Source: Aerosticca soli
GTDB taxonomy: Bacteria > Pseudomonadota > Gammaproteobacteria > Xanthomonadales > Rhodanobacteraceae
Direction of reading: 5' to 3'
NCBI RefSeq assembly: GCF_003967035.1
Contig: NZ_AP018560.1
Coordinates: 519,001 to 583,000, forward strand
Length of the DNA stretch: 64,000 bases
In this document: positions 44,952 through 56,582 of the stretch, one piece after another
Layout: each line of letters starts with the position of its first letter
Position numbering within the stretch: the first letter of the stretch is position 1
Program-made: the position numbers and the translations under genes
Notes under the pieces: generated by a model
Told to the model about the DNA's origin: nothing
Seen by the model: only the letters and a program-made list of their open reading frames with translations
The model's database searches: none

Positions 44952-45575
44952 ATGAGCGACTGCGGCTGCCACGTGCAAGCGACCAATGAAGCGGAACGCC
45001 GAATTCTGCGCGTCGCCTTGGGGCTCAATGCCACGATGTTCGTGGTCGGCATCGTCGCGGGGCTGATCGCCCAGTCGATGGGATTGATCGCCGACTCGCT
45101 GGATATGCTGGCCGATGCGAGTGCCTACGGCATCGCCCTGCTGGCGTGGGCGCGCAGCGCGAGCTTCAAGGCCTCGGCGGCACAACTGAGCGGAACACTG
45201 CTTTTGGTGCTGGGGCTAGGCGTCTTGCTCGGTGTCGTGTGGCGCCTTGTGATGGGAAGCCACCCCGAGGGCTTATGGATGACGGGCATCGCCTTGGTGG
45301 CTCTCGTCGTCAACACCACGGTGCTGCGCTTGCTGGAACGCTTTCGTCATGGTGAGGTGCATTTGCGAGCGACTTGGCTATTTACCCGGGTCGATGTCCT
45401 CGCGAACTTGGCGGTCATCGTCTCCGGTGTGCTGGTGCTTCTATGGCACAGCGCGGTGCCTGATCTGGTGATCGGTACGGCCATCGCCTGCTATGTACTG
45501 AAGGAGGCGCTGGGCATTCTGCGCGAAGCGAAGGAAGCGCGGGTTGCCGCCAGCGAATCGATCGTCAAACCATGA
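44952..45575 (+). CDS. Short CDF-like cation transporter with N-terminal Cys motif (second copy)
   Basis: 207 residues beginning MSDCGCHVQATNEAERRILRVAL. TM2 has IADSLDMLADASAYGIALL, a good CDF match. TM5 has TRVDVLANLAVIVSGV, again D-x3-N. There is no C-terminal cytoplasmic domain. It lies 12 bp after pbrT and overlaps the PAP2 gene by 4 bp (ATGA), so it is in the same operon. Probably a Pb/Cd/Zn exporter subunit, possibly a homodimer or a partner of the other short copies. Confidence 0.8.
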   Translation: MSDCGCHVQATNEAERRILRVALGLNATMFVVGIVAGLIAQSMGLIADSLDMLADASAYGIALLAWARSASFKASAAQLSGTLLLVLGLGVLLGVVWRLVMGSHPEGLWMTGIALVALVVNTTVLRLLERFRHGEVHLRATWLFTRVDVLANLAVIVSGVLVLLWHSAVPDLVIGTAIACYVLKEALGILREAKEARVAASESIVKP

Positions 45576-46141
45576 CCGCTCCGGCATTGGGGCTTGGCCC
45601 GGTGGTGTATGCCGTTGACCTTCGACTGTTCCACGCCATCCATCCGTCTACACCGCCGTCGCCCGCGATGCTGCATCTGGCGCGCGGTCTGGCCGATGGG
45701 CCGTTGATCCTGACCGCTGCTCTCCTTGGGACGATGCTGATGTTTCCTCGGTGGTCGATGCGCTCGATCGCCCTGAAAGCGGTGGGTGTCGCTGCCGTGG
45801 CACTACTCCTGAATCTGGTCATCGGCGCTGTCTGGGATCGAGCGCGCCCCTTCGTGGCCGGTGTCGGCCAAGCATGGGTCTCCCATGCGGCGACCGGCAG
45901 CTTTCCCAGCGACCACCTGACCGTGCAGTGGGTCGTCGCCGGCATACTGTTGCTGAATCAACGCAGCCGAGTTTGGGGCATCGGGATCGCACTGCTTGGT
46001 CTGCTCATGGCATGGGCACGCATCTACCTGGGCGTGCATTATCCCGGCGATATGCTGGGAGCCCTCGCGATAGGTGGGCTGGCCATGCTGAGTGGCTGGG
46101 CTGGGGTTGCGAGCCAGCCCCACGCCGTCCAACGGCGGTGA
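45572..46141 (+). CDS. pbrB: PAP2-family undecaprenyl-pyrophosphate phosphatase (PbrB-like)
   Basis: 189 residues, membrane protein with the three PAP2 motifs: VWDRARPF (C1), GSFPSDHLTVQW (C2, Asp in place of the usual Gly) and ARIYLGVHYPGDMLGA (C3, catalytic His). In pbr operons the PbrB phosphatase releases periplasmic phosphate that precipitates exported lead. It is coupled to the upstream CDF gene by a 4-bp overlap. A PbrC signal peptidase and the PbrA ATPase are not present in this window. Confidence 0.78.
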   Translation: MTAPALGLGPVVYAVDLRLFHAIHPSTPPSPAMLHLARGLADGPLILTAALLGTMLMFPRWSMRSIALKAVGVAAVALLLNLVIGAVWDRARPFVAGVGQAWVSHAATGSFPSDHLTVQWVVAGILLLNQRSRVWGIGIALLGLLMAWARIYLGVHYPGDMLGALAIGGLAMLSGWAGVASQPHAVQRR

Positions 46142-46352
46142 CCACGTAGCCGCGCATACTGTCGGCCTTCCACCGTGGCCAGCGTCGCCAGCGGCGCACG
46201 CGATCGCCCAGGTTCATCGGCATCGCACGCACAATGACGTGCGCAGGCTTGAGACAGGACGACGGTTCCCGCCGCAGCCACGCCACGCCGACGGGGAGTC
46301 ATCGCGTGGAAGCGGCACCGGGCTCGCGGTTTGGCAAAGCGACTGTGTGAGG

Positions 46353-47258
46353 TCAAACCTTTTGCGGCTCCTCGCACCCCAGCCCGCACGACGTTGTTTC
46401 GACCTGCAGCGTCACGTGATGGATGTCAAAGCGCGCCTCCAGCATCTGCGCCAGCCGGAGCCGCAGCGCTTCTGCGTCTGATGCGTCGCCATCCATGATC
46501 ACATGCGCCGCCATCGCCGAACGCGTGCTGCTGAGCGCCCATACGTGCACATCGTGCAGCGCAGCCACGCCCGGAGTGGCCAGCATTTCGGCGCGGACCC
46601 GTTCAGTATCGACGCCACGAGGCGTCCCCTCCATCAGGACATTCCCGGCCTCTCGCAGCAATGTCCATGTCCGCGGCAGCACCCACAGACCAATCAACAC
46701 GGCGATGATTGGATCGGCAATGTAAAAGCCGGTGAACTTGATGATCAACGCGCCGATGATTACGCCGACCGAACCGATCATGTCGGCCCAAACTTCCAGA
46801 TAGGCGCCTTTCACGTTGAGGTTTTCACCGCTGCCGGCCTTGAGCAATCGCATCGAGATGAGGTTGATCACCAGCCCGAGCACCGCGATCACCAGCATGC
46901 CGGTGGAGGCCACCGACGGCGGTTCGCTGAAACGCCGCACCGCCTCCCACAAGATGTAGCCGGCGACGAGGAACAGCAAGCCACCATTGACGAGTGCGCC
47001 GATGGCTTCCATGCGCGCGTAACCATAGGTGCGTTTCGCATCGGGGGGACGTCGTGCCAGGCGCACGGCGGTCAGCGAGATCGTCAGCGCGATCACATCG
47101 GTCGCCATGTGTGCCGCGTCCGACAACAAGGCCAAGCTGTTGGTAAGCAGACCGCCGATGATCTCGGCGACAAGAAACATACTGGTCAGGCCGAGTGCCC
47201 ACCACAGCGGCGTCTCGTGCCTGATCTCCGTACCCACATGATCGTGCCCGGCATTCAT
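46353..47258 (-). CDS. czcD: Full-length CDF cation exporter (CzcD type)
   Basis: 301 residues from MNAGHDHVGTEIRHE at 47258. Six TM helices carry the canonical metal sites in TM2 (LALLSDAAHMATDVIALTI) and TM5 (LEVWADMIGSVGVIIGAL). The C-terminal domain (VRAEMLATPGVAALHDVHVWALSSTRSAMAAHVIMD) is complete. It exports Zn/Cd/Co. It overlaps the upstream short CDF gene by one base and converges on the pbrB-like gene, with a 211-bp gap that shows no gene. Confidence 0.92.
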   Translation of the reverse strand: MNAGHDHVGTEIRHETPLWWALGLTSMFLVAEIIGGLLTNSLALLSDAAHMATDVIALTISLTAVRLARRPPDAKRTYGYARMEAIGALVNGGLLFLVAGYILWEAVRRFSEPPSVASTGMLVIAVLGLVINLISMRLLKAGSGENLNVKGAYLEVWADMIGSVGVIIGALIIKFTGFYIADPIIAVLIGLWVLPRTWTLLREAGNVLMEGTPRGVDTERVRAEMLATPGVAALHDVHVWALSSTRSAMAAHVIMDGDASDAEALRLRLAQMLEARFDIHHVTLQVETTSCGLGCEEPQKV

Positions 47259-47878
47259 CAGTTGTCTCCACTCACGTAGCTTCGCCACGCCATGCGGAAC
47301 ACCCGCCATGCCGAGCGCAGAAACATCAACAACAACGCCGACGCAACCAGCAGATCGGGCCAGCCGGCGCCGAAGAAGCCGACGCCGGCGGCCGCTGCCA
47401 GCACGGCGACACCTTCGAACACGTCATTGCGCGAGCATTCCCAGGCCGAGGCCATGTTGACGTCGCCTTTGCGGTAAGGCAGCAGCAGGCGCAGGCATGC
47501 GGCATTGGCGACCAGGTTCAGCAAGGCGGCGATACCGATCGCCTCGAAGATCGGCACGCCAGGATGCAGGAGACGCCAGCCAATCTGGATGGCGACTGCA
47601 AGCGCCGCACCAAGAATCAGTGCGCCCTTGAACAGCGCCACCCGGGCCTTCGCGCGGTCACTGGCACCAACAACCGCAAGGCTCAAGAGGTAGGTGAGCG
47701 CATCCCCAAGATTGTCCAACCCGCCGGACAGCAGCGACGACGAACCGCTGTAGATCGCCGCGGCCAGCATCATCGTGAAAGTAGCGAGGTTGATCGCCAG
47801 AACGATCATCAACACCCGACGCTGCCGCGCCTGCAACGCGGCAATATCGATGGTGGTGGCACAACACGTATCAGACAT
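47258..47878 (-). CDS. Short CDF-like cation transporter with N-terminal Cys motif (third copy)
   Basis: 206 residues beginning MSDTCCATTIDIAALQARQRRVL. TM2 keeps SGGLDNLGDALTYLLSLA. TM5 has CSRNDVFEGVAVLAAA, where the second acidic ligand is Gly. It closely resembles the 42278-42910 protein (the WECSRNDV and WLCSRNDV motifs). It is followed by the full czcD with an overlapping start/stop. The 133 bp upstream to the PII-like gene hold no gene. Confidence 0.8.
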   Translation of the reverse strand: MSDTCCATTIDIAALQARQRRVLMIVLAINLATFTMMLAAAIYSGSSSLLSGGLDNLGDALTYLLSLAVVGASDRAKARVALFKGALILGAALAVAIQIGWRLLHPGVPIFEAIGIAALLNLVANAACLRLLLPYRKGDVNMASAWECSRNDVFEGVAVLAAAAGVGFFGAGWPDLLVASALLLMFLRSAWRVFRMAWRSYVSGDN

Positions 47879-48011
47879 GAGCCGGTAACCCGATGGATTG
47901 GATGCATGCTTCAGGTATTGGAATCCCTCATGGCGGCGACCACTCTACGCGGCCGCCGCCGTGTTATGAAATGACACCGATGCAGCGACGTGAGTACTCC
48001 CGCTGCCCCGA

Positions 48012-48337
48012 TTAGTCGTTATCCACACGCCCGTCGATCGGCCACGCCCGATCCACCGTGCTCTGGTAGACCCAGCCCGCAACACTCTGGCCGGTGCGTC
48101 CGTGCAAACGGATCAGCTGCACGGCCCGTTCGGCTTGGTCGTCCTCGCAAAACACTTCGAGCTTGATCTGCCGGGTGACGCGCTCGCCCAGCTCCATCGA
48201 GTAGACCTGCTCCTGGCCGTTGAGCGCGGTCAATAGACCCTTGACGTCGCTCACCGACAGATAACGGAACCCGGCTTCTTCCAGTGCATGGATCACGTCG
48301 ACGACGCGGCCACGGTGGATGAATGCCTTCACTTCTT

Positions 48338-48341
<4 letters not shown>
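48012..48341 (-). CDS. PII-like protein coupled to czcA
   Basis: 109 residues: MKEVKAFIHRGRVVDVIHALEEAGFRYLSVSDVKGLL, then SMELGERVTRQIKLEVFCEDDQAERAVQLIRLHGR. This is the ferredoxin-like fold of the GlnB/PII family with first strand and helix conserved, but without the classical uridylylated Tyr region. A PII-like group next to heavy-metal RND genes is known. The ATG overlaps the czcA stop by 4 bp (ATGA), so it is translated with the pump and may sense cytoplasmic metal or nucleotides. The frame upstream of 48341 is a czcA shadow. Confidence 0.8.
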
Positions 48342-51471
<3,130 letters not shown>

Positions 51472-51475
<4 letters not shown>

Positions 51476-52569
51476 TCTTCTCCCAACTGCGAGCGCAGCA
51501 ACCGCGCCTTCAGCGCGAAGGCACCCTTGCGCACGTAAGGGTCGCCGGCCTTGAGACCTTGCGTGATGACTGTCCAGCCGTCGCGCGTGTCGCCGACCAT
51601 CACCGGTGCCGGCTCGAACGCCCCGTTACCCTTGGCAAGGAATACGGTTGGCTGGTTCTGCAGCAGCACGATCGCGTCGGCCGGTACCGCAAGCGCTTTC
51701 ACGGCGCTGCCGGCAGCAATACGCGCTTCGACCAGCTCACCGGGATGCAGAAGATCCTTGCGGTTGTCGACCTCGATGCGCACCGGCACGGTGCGGGTGC
51801 GCTCATCGGTCTGGTGCGAGCGCTGTACCACTTTGCCGGGTATGGCGGTGTCGTGGACGAGGATGCGGGCGTCCGCGTCGGGTTTGACCCGTTCGGCATC
51901 GGCCGGGGACATCTGCGCAACGACCCACACCGAATCTTCCTTGACCAGGGTGAACAGTGTGCGGCCGGGCTCCACCCGCTCACCGACCAGAAATTCATCG
52001 GTGGTGACGCGGCCGGCCGCGGGCGCGAGCAGTTCGAAACTGCCATCGGCCGCGGCCGATCCCTTGCGCAGCAGACCCCCGATCTGGCCATCGGACAAGC
52101 CGTAGGCACGCAGCTTGGCGCGAGCCTGGTCGCGCTGCACTTTCGCCTCGTTGTAGCGGCGCGCCGACACCGCCTGTGGCCCAAGCGATGCGATCCGTTG
52201 CCAATCCTGTTCGGCGACGATCAATGCACCTTGCGTCTCGGCGACCTGCACGCTGGAGAGCACGACCAGCGGCGCACCGGCTTTCACGACATCGCCCAGC
52301 CGGGCCTTGCGAGCCAGCACCTGCGATTCCACGCGCGGCGACACCAGCACGGTGGAATACGCATCGGCCTTCACTTCGCCGGGAGCCTTCAATTCATCAG
52401 TCAGGTCGCGCGGGGTCACCTTGTCGAGCACGATGCCGGCAGTTTTGATCGCCTTGGCGTCCAGTGCGAGCGGGTTGGCGGGCGGAGCGTCTTGTGCCAT
52501 CGCCGGTCCGGCCAGGGCGGCCAACAACGCCATGCCCAGCAGGCCGCGCTTCAATAGAGATTCATTCAT
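51472..52569 (-). CDS. czcB: CzcB-type periplasmic adaptor
   Basis: 365 residues. A signal peptide (RGLLGMALLAALAGPAMAQ) is followed by a lipoyl/hairpin region (VLVSPRVESQVLARKARLGDVVKAGAPLVVLSS; AEQDWQRIASLGPQAVSARRYNEAKVQRDQARAKL) and the barrel and membrane-proximal domains (VPVRIEVDNRKDLLHPGELVEARIA). It bridges CzcA and CzcC in the periplasm. It overlaps czcC upstream and czcA downstream by 4 bp each. Confidence 0.92.
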
Positions 52570-53870
52570 CGGGAAATGTCCTGATTGGGGCCGTCCTGAG
52601 TGCGGCCATCGAGCCAGTCGTTCAGACGGCCAGCGGCGGTGAGGTAATCGAACCAGGCCTGCCAGGCTTGGCTTTCCAGCTCCTGGCCCGACAGCGCGGT
52701 ATCGAGGCTTTGCTTGAGCTGTACGAGGTAATCGGACGTGCTGATCTCACCGGCACGCCAGAGCTTTTCCAGCAGCGCGGTGCGGTCCTCGAACGCGGCG
52801 GCGCGGCCGGTGCGAAACGCCTCGGCGGCACCGCGTAAGGCGGCATAGCGGGCTTGCGCTTCCTGCAGCCCCGCACGCAGGACAAACTGGCGCGAGCGCA
52901 CGCCTGCGGCGGCCGCATCGGCTTCTGCCCGGGCGGCATCCACTTCGGCACGCCCTGTATTGAGCACGGGCAAGGGAATGGACACGCTTACGCCGATCAC
53001 CTGATCGGTACGCGGCCCGCTGCGTACCTGTCCACCGGTCAGGCTCAGCGTGGGATCGGGGATGCGGGCGCGACGGGCGACTTGCACGCCTGCCTCGGCG
53101 CTGGCTTGCTGGGCACGGGACTGTCGCAGTTCGGGCAGCTCATCGACAGGCAACGGCGTGACGCTGCCCACCACTGGTGGCATGCCGGCTGGCAACGGTG
53201 GCAGCGCGGTCAGCTGATCGCCACTGATGGCCAGCAACTCGGCACGGGCCGCCGCTTCGTTGCTCGCGAGCGTGGCTTGTTGCACCTGCGCCTCACCCAG
53301 TGCCAGGCCGGCCAGATCGCGTTCGGGACTACTGATGTCGCCGACCTTCAGCCGCTGCGCGGCCAGGTCATCGAAGCGCTGCATCAGCGTGAGGCGACGC
53401 TGGCCCAGCTCACTCTGTCGGGCCGCGAGCGCGGCCGTCGACCAGGCTTTCAGCCAGCGGGCGGCGACGTCACGCCGCACTAGGTTATAGGCCGCCTCGG
53501 CGGCGCGCAGGTCGGCCTCGCCCTGACTGGCCCGGGCACGACGCTTACCGGACAGATCCAGCGGCAGACTGATGCCAGCCGTACGCCGATTGACGTCGGC
53601 GTTCTCCGCATCGAGTGACAGAGAGGGGTTGTACAGCGGCTGCGCGGCGGCACGTGCACGGGCTTGGGCCGCGTCAAGATCGGCCCGCGCGGCCTGCACC
53701 TCGGGGCTGGTTTGCCAGATACGACGCACCGCCGCCTGCAACGGTGATGACGCCAATGCTGTCGGCAGGGGAGCTACCGGTGAGGACGGATGAGTTACGG
53801 GGGCGGCACTGAGCATGGCCGCGTACAACAGACACACGGCGCCGATCGGCACCGAACGAAAAACAGACAT
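52566..53870 (-). CDS. czcC: CzcC-type outer-membrane factor
   Basis: 434 residues with a signal peptide (IGAVCLLYAAMLSAAPV), then two OEP repeats (NPSLSLDAENADVNRRTAG; RIPDPTLSLTGGQVRSGPRTDQVIGVSVSIPLPVLNTGRAEVDAARAEA). TolC-like trimer forming the outer-membrane exit of the Czc pump. First of the translationally coupled czcCBA-PII set, preceded by a small Cys-rich gene. The C-terminus (WFDYLTAAGRLNDWLDGRTQDG) is intact. Confidence 0.92.
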   Translation of the reverse strand: MSVFRSVPIGAVCLLYAAMLSAAPVTHPSSPVAPLPTALASSPLQAAVRRIWQTSPEVQAARADLDAAQARARAAAQPLYNPSLSLDAENADVNRRTAGISLPLDLSGKRRARASQGEADLRAAEAAYNLVRRDVAARWLKAWSTAALAARQSELGQRRLTLMQRFDDLAAQRLKVGDISSPERDLAGLALGEAQVQQATLASNEAAARAELLAISGDQLTALPPLPAGMPPVVGSVTPLPVDELPELRQSRAQQASAEAGVQVARRARIPDPTLSLTGGQVRSGPRTDQVIGVSVSIPLPVLNTGRAEVDAARAEADAAAAGVRSRQFVLRAGLQEAQARYAALRGAAEAFRTGRAAAFEDRTALLEKLWRAGEISTSDYLVQLKQSLDTALSGQELESQAWQAWFDYLTAAGRLNDWLDGRTQDGPNQDISR

Positions 53871-53941
53871 GAAGCGATCTCCTGAAAACGGTCACGAAGC
53901 GATGCACCGCACAGGCGGTGGCGTCGCGTAACGGAGCGGTT

Positions 53942-54331
53942 TCAGGCGATCGGAGGGCGCAGCAGCGAGCCGGTCGTGGCCGACATGAATCCCGAATGGA
54001 AGGTGAGCGGCGCGAAGTGCGCCTCCATCCTGGCGATGGGAAGCGGTGCACTGGCGGGCAATGTCACCGAATGCGCACAGGCACAATGACAGTTGCTCCC
54101 ATCGCCCAGGAGACAGCTGTTTGCATCGTCAGCCGATGTCGTGTTGACGGCGGTATCCGCCACCAGGGTAGTCGGGGCAGCCGCGGTCGCCGAAGGGAAT
54201 CGCGCACCCGGGCCATCGGCCACACAGATCGAGCCACTGACCAGCTTGATCAGCAGCACCACCACGGCCAACACCCACAGGCCGCGGTTGCGGCGCAGGC
54301 GAGTCAGCAGGGATGGCACAGACCGATACAT
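53942..54331 (-). CDS. CzcI-position small exported protein
   Basis: 129 residues from MYRSVPSLLTRLRRNRG. One TM or signal-anchor segment (LWVLAVVVLLIKLVSGSICVAD) is followed by a hydrophilic part with Cys/His (SCLLGDGSNCHCACAHSVTL). It lies 71 bp upstream of czcC, the place held by CzcI in Cupriavidus. The Cys/His cluster suggests periplasmic metal binding or regulation. No firm family assignment; the frame upstream of 54331 is not supported. Confidence 0.55.
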   Translation of the reverse strand: MYRSVPSLLTRLRRNRGLWVLAVVVLLIKLVSGSICVADGPGARFPSATAAAPTTLVADTAVNTTSADDANSCLLGDGSNCHCACAHSVTLPASAPLPIARMEAHFAPLTFHSGFMSATTGSLLRPPIA

Positions 54332-54440
54332 ATTTCGATCATAAACGACAGTCGCGCTGTTAGACAATTTCACTTGGCCGCCTGACGTGGCAAACTCGAA
54401 AGACCCTCCACCAGCGTCGTTGATCCATGCGAAGGATGGT

Positions 54441-54656
54441 TTACCCGCAGCACGACTTCTGCTGCTGGATCGGCGGACACGGCACACTGCCGTAGGAGCA
54501 GAACACGCAGCAGTCGCCGGCTTTCGGTCGGAGCAGCTCGCCGCAACCCGCACAGTCGTAAAAGAACTGGCACGCGTCAGTCGGCATGGTCTCGGTGACC
54601 TGATGGCCGCAGTGCGGACAGGTTAGCGTGCTCTGCAGGATGAGCTCGGTCGTCAT
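54441..54656 (-). CDS. GDCCVxC-domain small protein
   Basis: 71 residues, almost all Cys motifs: LTCPHCGHQVTETMPTDACQFFYDCAGCGELLRPKAGDCCVFCSYGSVPCPP, then CC at the end. The GDCCVFCSYG core names a family of small, often mercury-associated proteins with zinc-ribbon-like CxxC pairs. It lies 70 bp downstream of merC on the same strand, so it is likely under MerR control. A cytoplasmic metal-chelating or carrier role is inferred. Confidence 0.8.
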   Translation of the reverse strand: MTTELILQSTLTCPHCGHQVTETMPTDACQFFYDCAGCGELLRPKAGDCCVFCSYGSVPCPPIQQQKSCCG

Positions 54657-54726
54657 GCGTTTCGCCGGAAAAATGTATGGAAAGTGTTGGCAGCGTCTTC
54701 GCTGTGCCCATGTCTATCGTGTCGAT

Positions 54727-55149
54727 TCAGTGGGCATCCATCGTATCGCTGGCGGTGCGGCAGGACGCGCTGGGAGCCGGCGCCAGCAGATCGCGGACTG
54801 AGACCGCCACCATCAGCAGCAGGCCCGGATAGAGCAGCCACCCGGTGCGATGGCCACTGGCCCGCATTACGAATACCGCCAGCAGCACCAGCAGCGGGCC
54901 GAGCACACCGAGCACGGCACGCGGCCACCGCCGGTGGCCGAGCCAGCCCAGCGCATTGGCGAGTAGCGCGATGACGGCGAAAGCCGGCAACAGGATGCGG
55001 ATAAACAGGCCTTCATACGGGCTCAATACGCCCAGCCCGATCGCCGCACCGAGGCCGGCCAGGGCGGGAAAGCAATTCACGCAGGCCGCCGCCGAGACGG
55101 CACTGCCGATCAGTCCGGCCTTGTCGGCCAGCCGGGTAAGCAAGGACAT
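54727..55149 (-). CDS. merC: MerC-type mercury transporter
   Basis: 140 residues with four TM helices. TM1 has AACVNCFPALAGLGAAIGLGVLSPYEGLFI, matching MerC, with the Hg-binding CxxC pair followed by FPAL. Later LLANALGWLGHRRWPRAVLGVLGPLLVLLA is also conserved. MerC brings Hg(II) into the cytoplasm, normally for reduction by MerA. No merA, merT or merP lies nearby. The C-terminus keeps one Cys (SASCRTASD). A MerR-type promoter lies upstream. Confidence 0.88.
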   Translation of the reverse strand: MSLLTRLADKAGLIGSAVSAAACVNCFPALAGLGAAIGLGVLSPYEGLFIRILLPAFAVIALLANALGWLGHRRWPRAVLGVLGPLLVLLAVFVMRASGHRTGWLLYPGLLLMVAVSVRDLLAPAPSASCRTASDTMDAH

Positions 55150-55182
55150 GGAGTCTCCTTTCGCGCGGGATGCCGGTGGTCT

Positions 55183-55213
55183 AAGGTATTCCCGTAGTCA
55201 AGTACGGAGTCAA
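55183..55213 (-). promoter_or_regulatory. mer-type promoter/operator between merC and merR
   Basis: Read on the minus strand: -35 TTGACT (55213-55208), 19-bp spacer with the dyad CCGTAC-TTGA-CTACGG, -10 TACCTT (55188-55183). The overlong spacer with central dyad is the MerR-activated design. It drives merC leftwards and lies directly upstream of merR, allowing autorepression. Confidence 0.78.
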
Positions 55214-55217
55214 GCCC

Positions 55218-55625
55218 ATGCCATCCAGGCAGGATACGTTTTCCATCGGCGCCTTCGCCAAGGCAGCCGGGGTCAATGTCGAAACGATCCGCTTCTACCA
55301 GCGCAAGCGCCTGTTGGCGGAGCCCATCCGTCCGCCGGGCGGCATTCGTCGCTACGGAAGCGCGGAGGTCGCGCGGGTGAAGTTCGTGAAATCCGCGCAG
55401 CGGTTGGGGTTCAGCCTTGATGAGGTGGCGCAGCTACTGCGGCTGGAGGATGGCACCCATTGCGCGGAAGCGGCCGGTCTCGCAGCGCTACGGCTGGCCG
55501 ATGTGCGCAACCGACTGGCCGACCTCGCGCGCATGGAGACGGCCCTCGCTGCGCATGTCGAGCAATGCGGCACGCGTCAGCGCAACGTGTCCTGCCCGCT
55601 GATCGCCTCGCTGCATGCCCGCTGA
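55218..55625 (+). CDS. merR: MerR mercury-responsive regulator
   Basis: 135 residues. The HTH is [27 protein letters not shown], with the linker [37 protein letters not shown]. The three Hg(II)-binding Cys are present: GTHCAEAA, then the pair in [15 protein letters not shown], nine residues apart as in Tn501 MerR. It is divergent from merC. All features indicate an active Hg sensor. Confidence 0.9.
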   Translation: MPSRQDTFSIGAFAKAAGVNVETIRFYQRKRLLAEPIRPPGGIRRYGSAEVARVKFVKSAQRLGFSLDEVAQLLRLEDGTHCAEAAGLAALRLADVRNRLADLARMETALAAHVEQCGTRQRNVSCPLIASLHAR

Positions 55626-55759
55626 AATGGCGACAGGCAGGATGCGGCAGGCCTGATGCCGGTGGAGCGCATCGGCTGGATGGTATAACCACGCCTTGGC
55701 CACTCCGCCATGGCCCGTCGCGGAGCATGCAATCTAGGCGGTTTCGTCGTCGCGCCCGT

Positions 55760-56101
55760 TCAGGGCATGGGCCGCGTGTGATCTGCCCACTGCGCCGTGC
55801 CCTGGACCAGTTCGGCCCGCACGCAATGCGCGTCCGTGATCGACGTTACCGTGGCTTGCCCGCTCGCGGCGAAGTGTTCAATGGGCACGCCTTTGCCGGG
55901 AATCACGTACGCCAACCTCATGACCTGCAGCCGCGCGCCGACGGCTGGCAGTGGCGTAACCCGGTAGCAGATGTCCAACTGTCGTCCGTTAACATGACCA
56001 ATCCAGCCGTCGGCGTAAGTATTGGTCGCGTGCGCGATCGCGCAGATGGTCAAGCCCGTGAGTAGCAGGGCGGTGCCGAGATACGCAGCGTGCGATTTCA
56101 T
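55760..56101 (-). CDS. Small exported protein of unknown function
   Basis: 113 residues from MKSHAAYLG at 56101, with a signal peptide (TALLLTGLTICAIAHA). The mature part, TNTYADGWIGHVNGRQLDICYRVTPLPAVGARLQVMRLAYVIPGKGVPIEH, looks like a small beta-rich domain. One Cys lies in DICYRV and one in AHCVRAE, so a disulfide is possible. It lies 130 bp after cusF on the same strand and may belong to the cus operon. Family not recognised. Confidence 0.55.
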   Translation of the reverse strand: MKSHAAYLGTALLLTGLTICAIAHATNTYADGWIGHVNGRQLDICYRVTPLPAVGARLQVMRLAYVIPGKGVPIEHFAASGQATVTSITDAHCVRAELVQGTAQWADHTRPMP

Positions 56102-56231
56102 CGTCGTACTCCAAAATAATCGGACTACCTTGATAGGCGCGGCCACAGACCTCACGAGGCACGTGGCCGCACCGCCACCGCCGCCGGTCAGCCCCTGCCG
56201 GAGGCAAGCGCCGGTTGGCGGCGGTTCCCGA

Positions 56232-56582
56232 TCAACCTGCCGGGCTGATCGCCGTCACCGTGCTGGCCATGCCGGCCGGATGCAGGGTGAACCGCACCGA
56301 CTCGCCCGCCTTCACCTTTTGCAGCAGCGCCGGTGGGTCGACCTTGAAGGTCATGGTCATCGCCGGCCAGCCGATGGCCGTAATGGCCTGGTGCTGGAGC
56401 GTGATCGTGCCCTTGGTGGTATCGATGGCTTTGACGATGCCTATGCCCTGGGCCTGAGTGGGTTTCGTCGTTTGCATACCGGCCATGCCGGGCATGTTCG
56501 GGTCCATCTGTTGGGCGAACGCGGCGGTCGAGGCCAAGGCCAGCGCACTGGCGCATGCCAGGGTTAAAACGTATTTCTTCAT
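56232..56582 (-). CDS. cusF: CusF-type periplasmic copper-binding protein
   Basis: 116 residues with a signal peptide ([15 protein letters not shown]) and a Met-rich linker ([11 protein letters not shown]). The CusF OB-fold follows: [39 protein letters not shown]. The His, Trp and two Met used for Cu(I)/Ag(I) binding are present ([14 protein letters not shown]). It passes metal to the CusB/CusA pump. Its start overlaps the cusA stop by 4 bp. Confidence 0.9.
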   Translation of the reverse strand: MKKYVLTLACASALALASTAAFAQQMDPNMPGMAGMQTTKPTQAQGIGIVKAIDTTKGTITLQHQAITAIGWPAMTMTFKVDPPALLQKVKAGESVRFTLHPAGMASTVTAISPAG

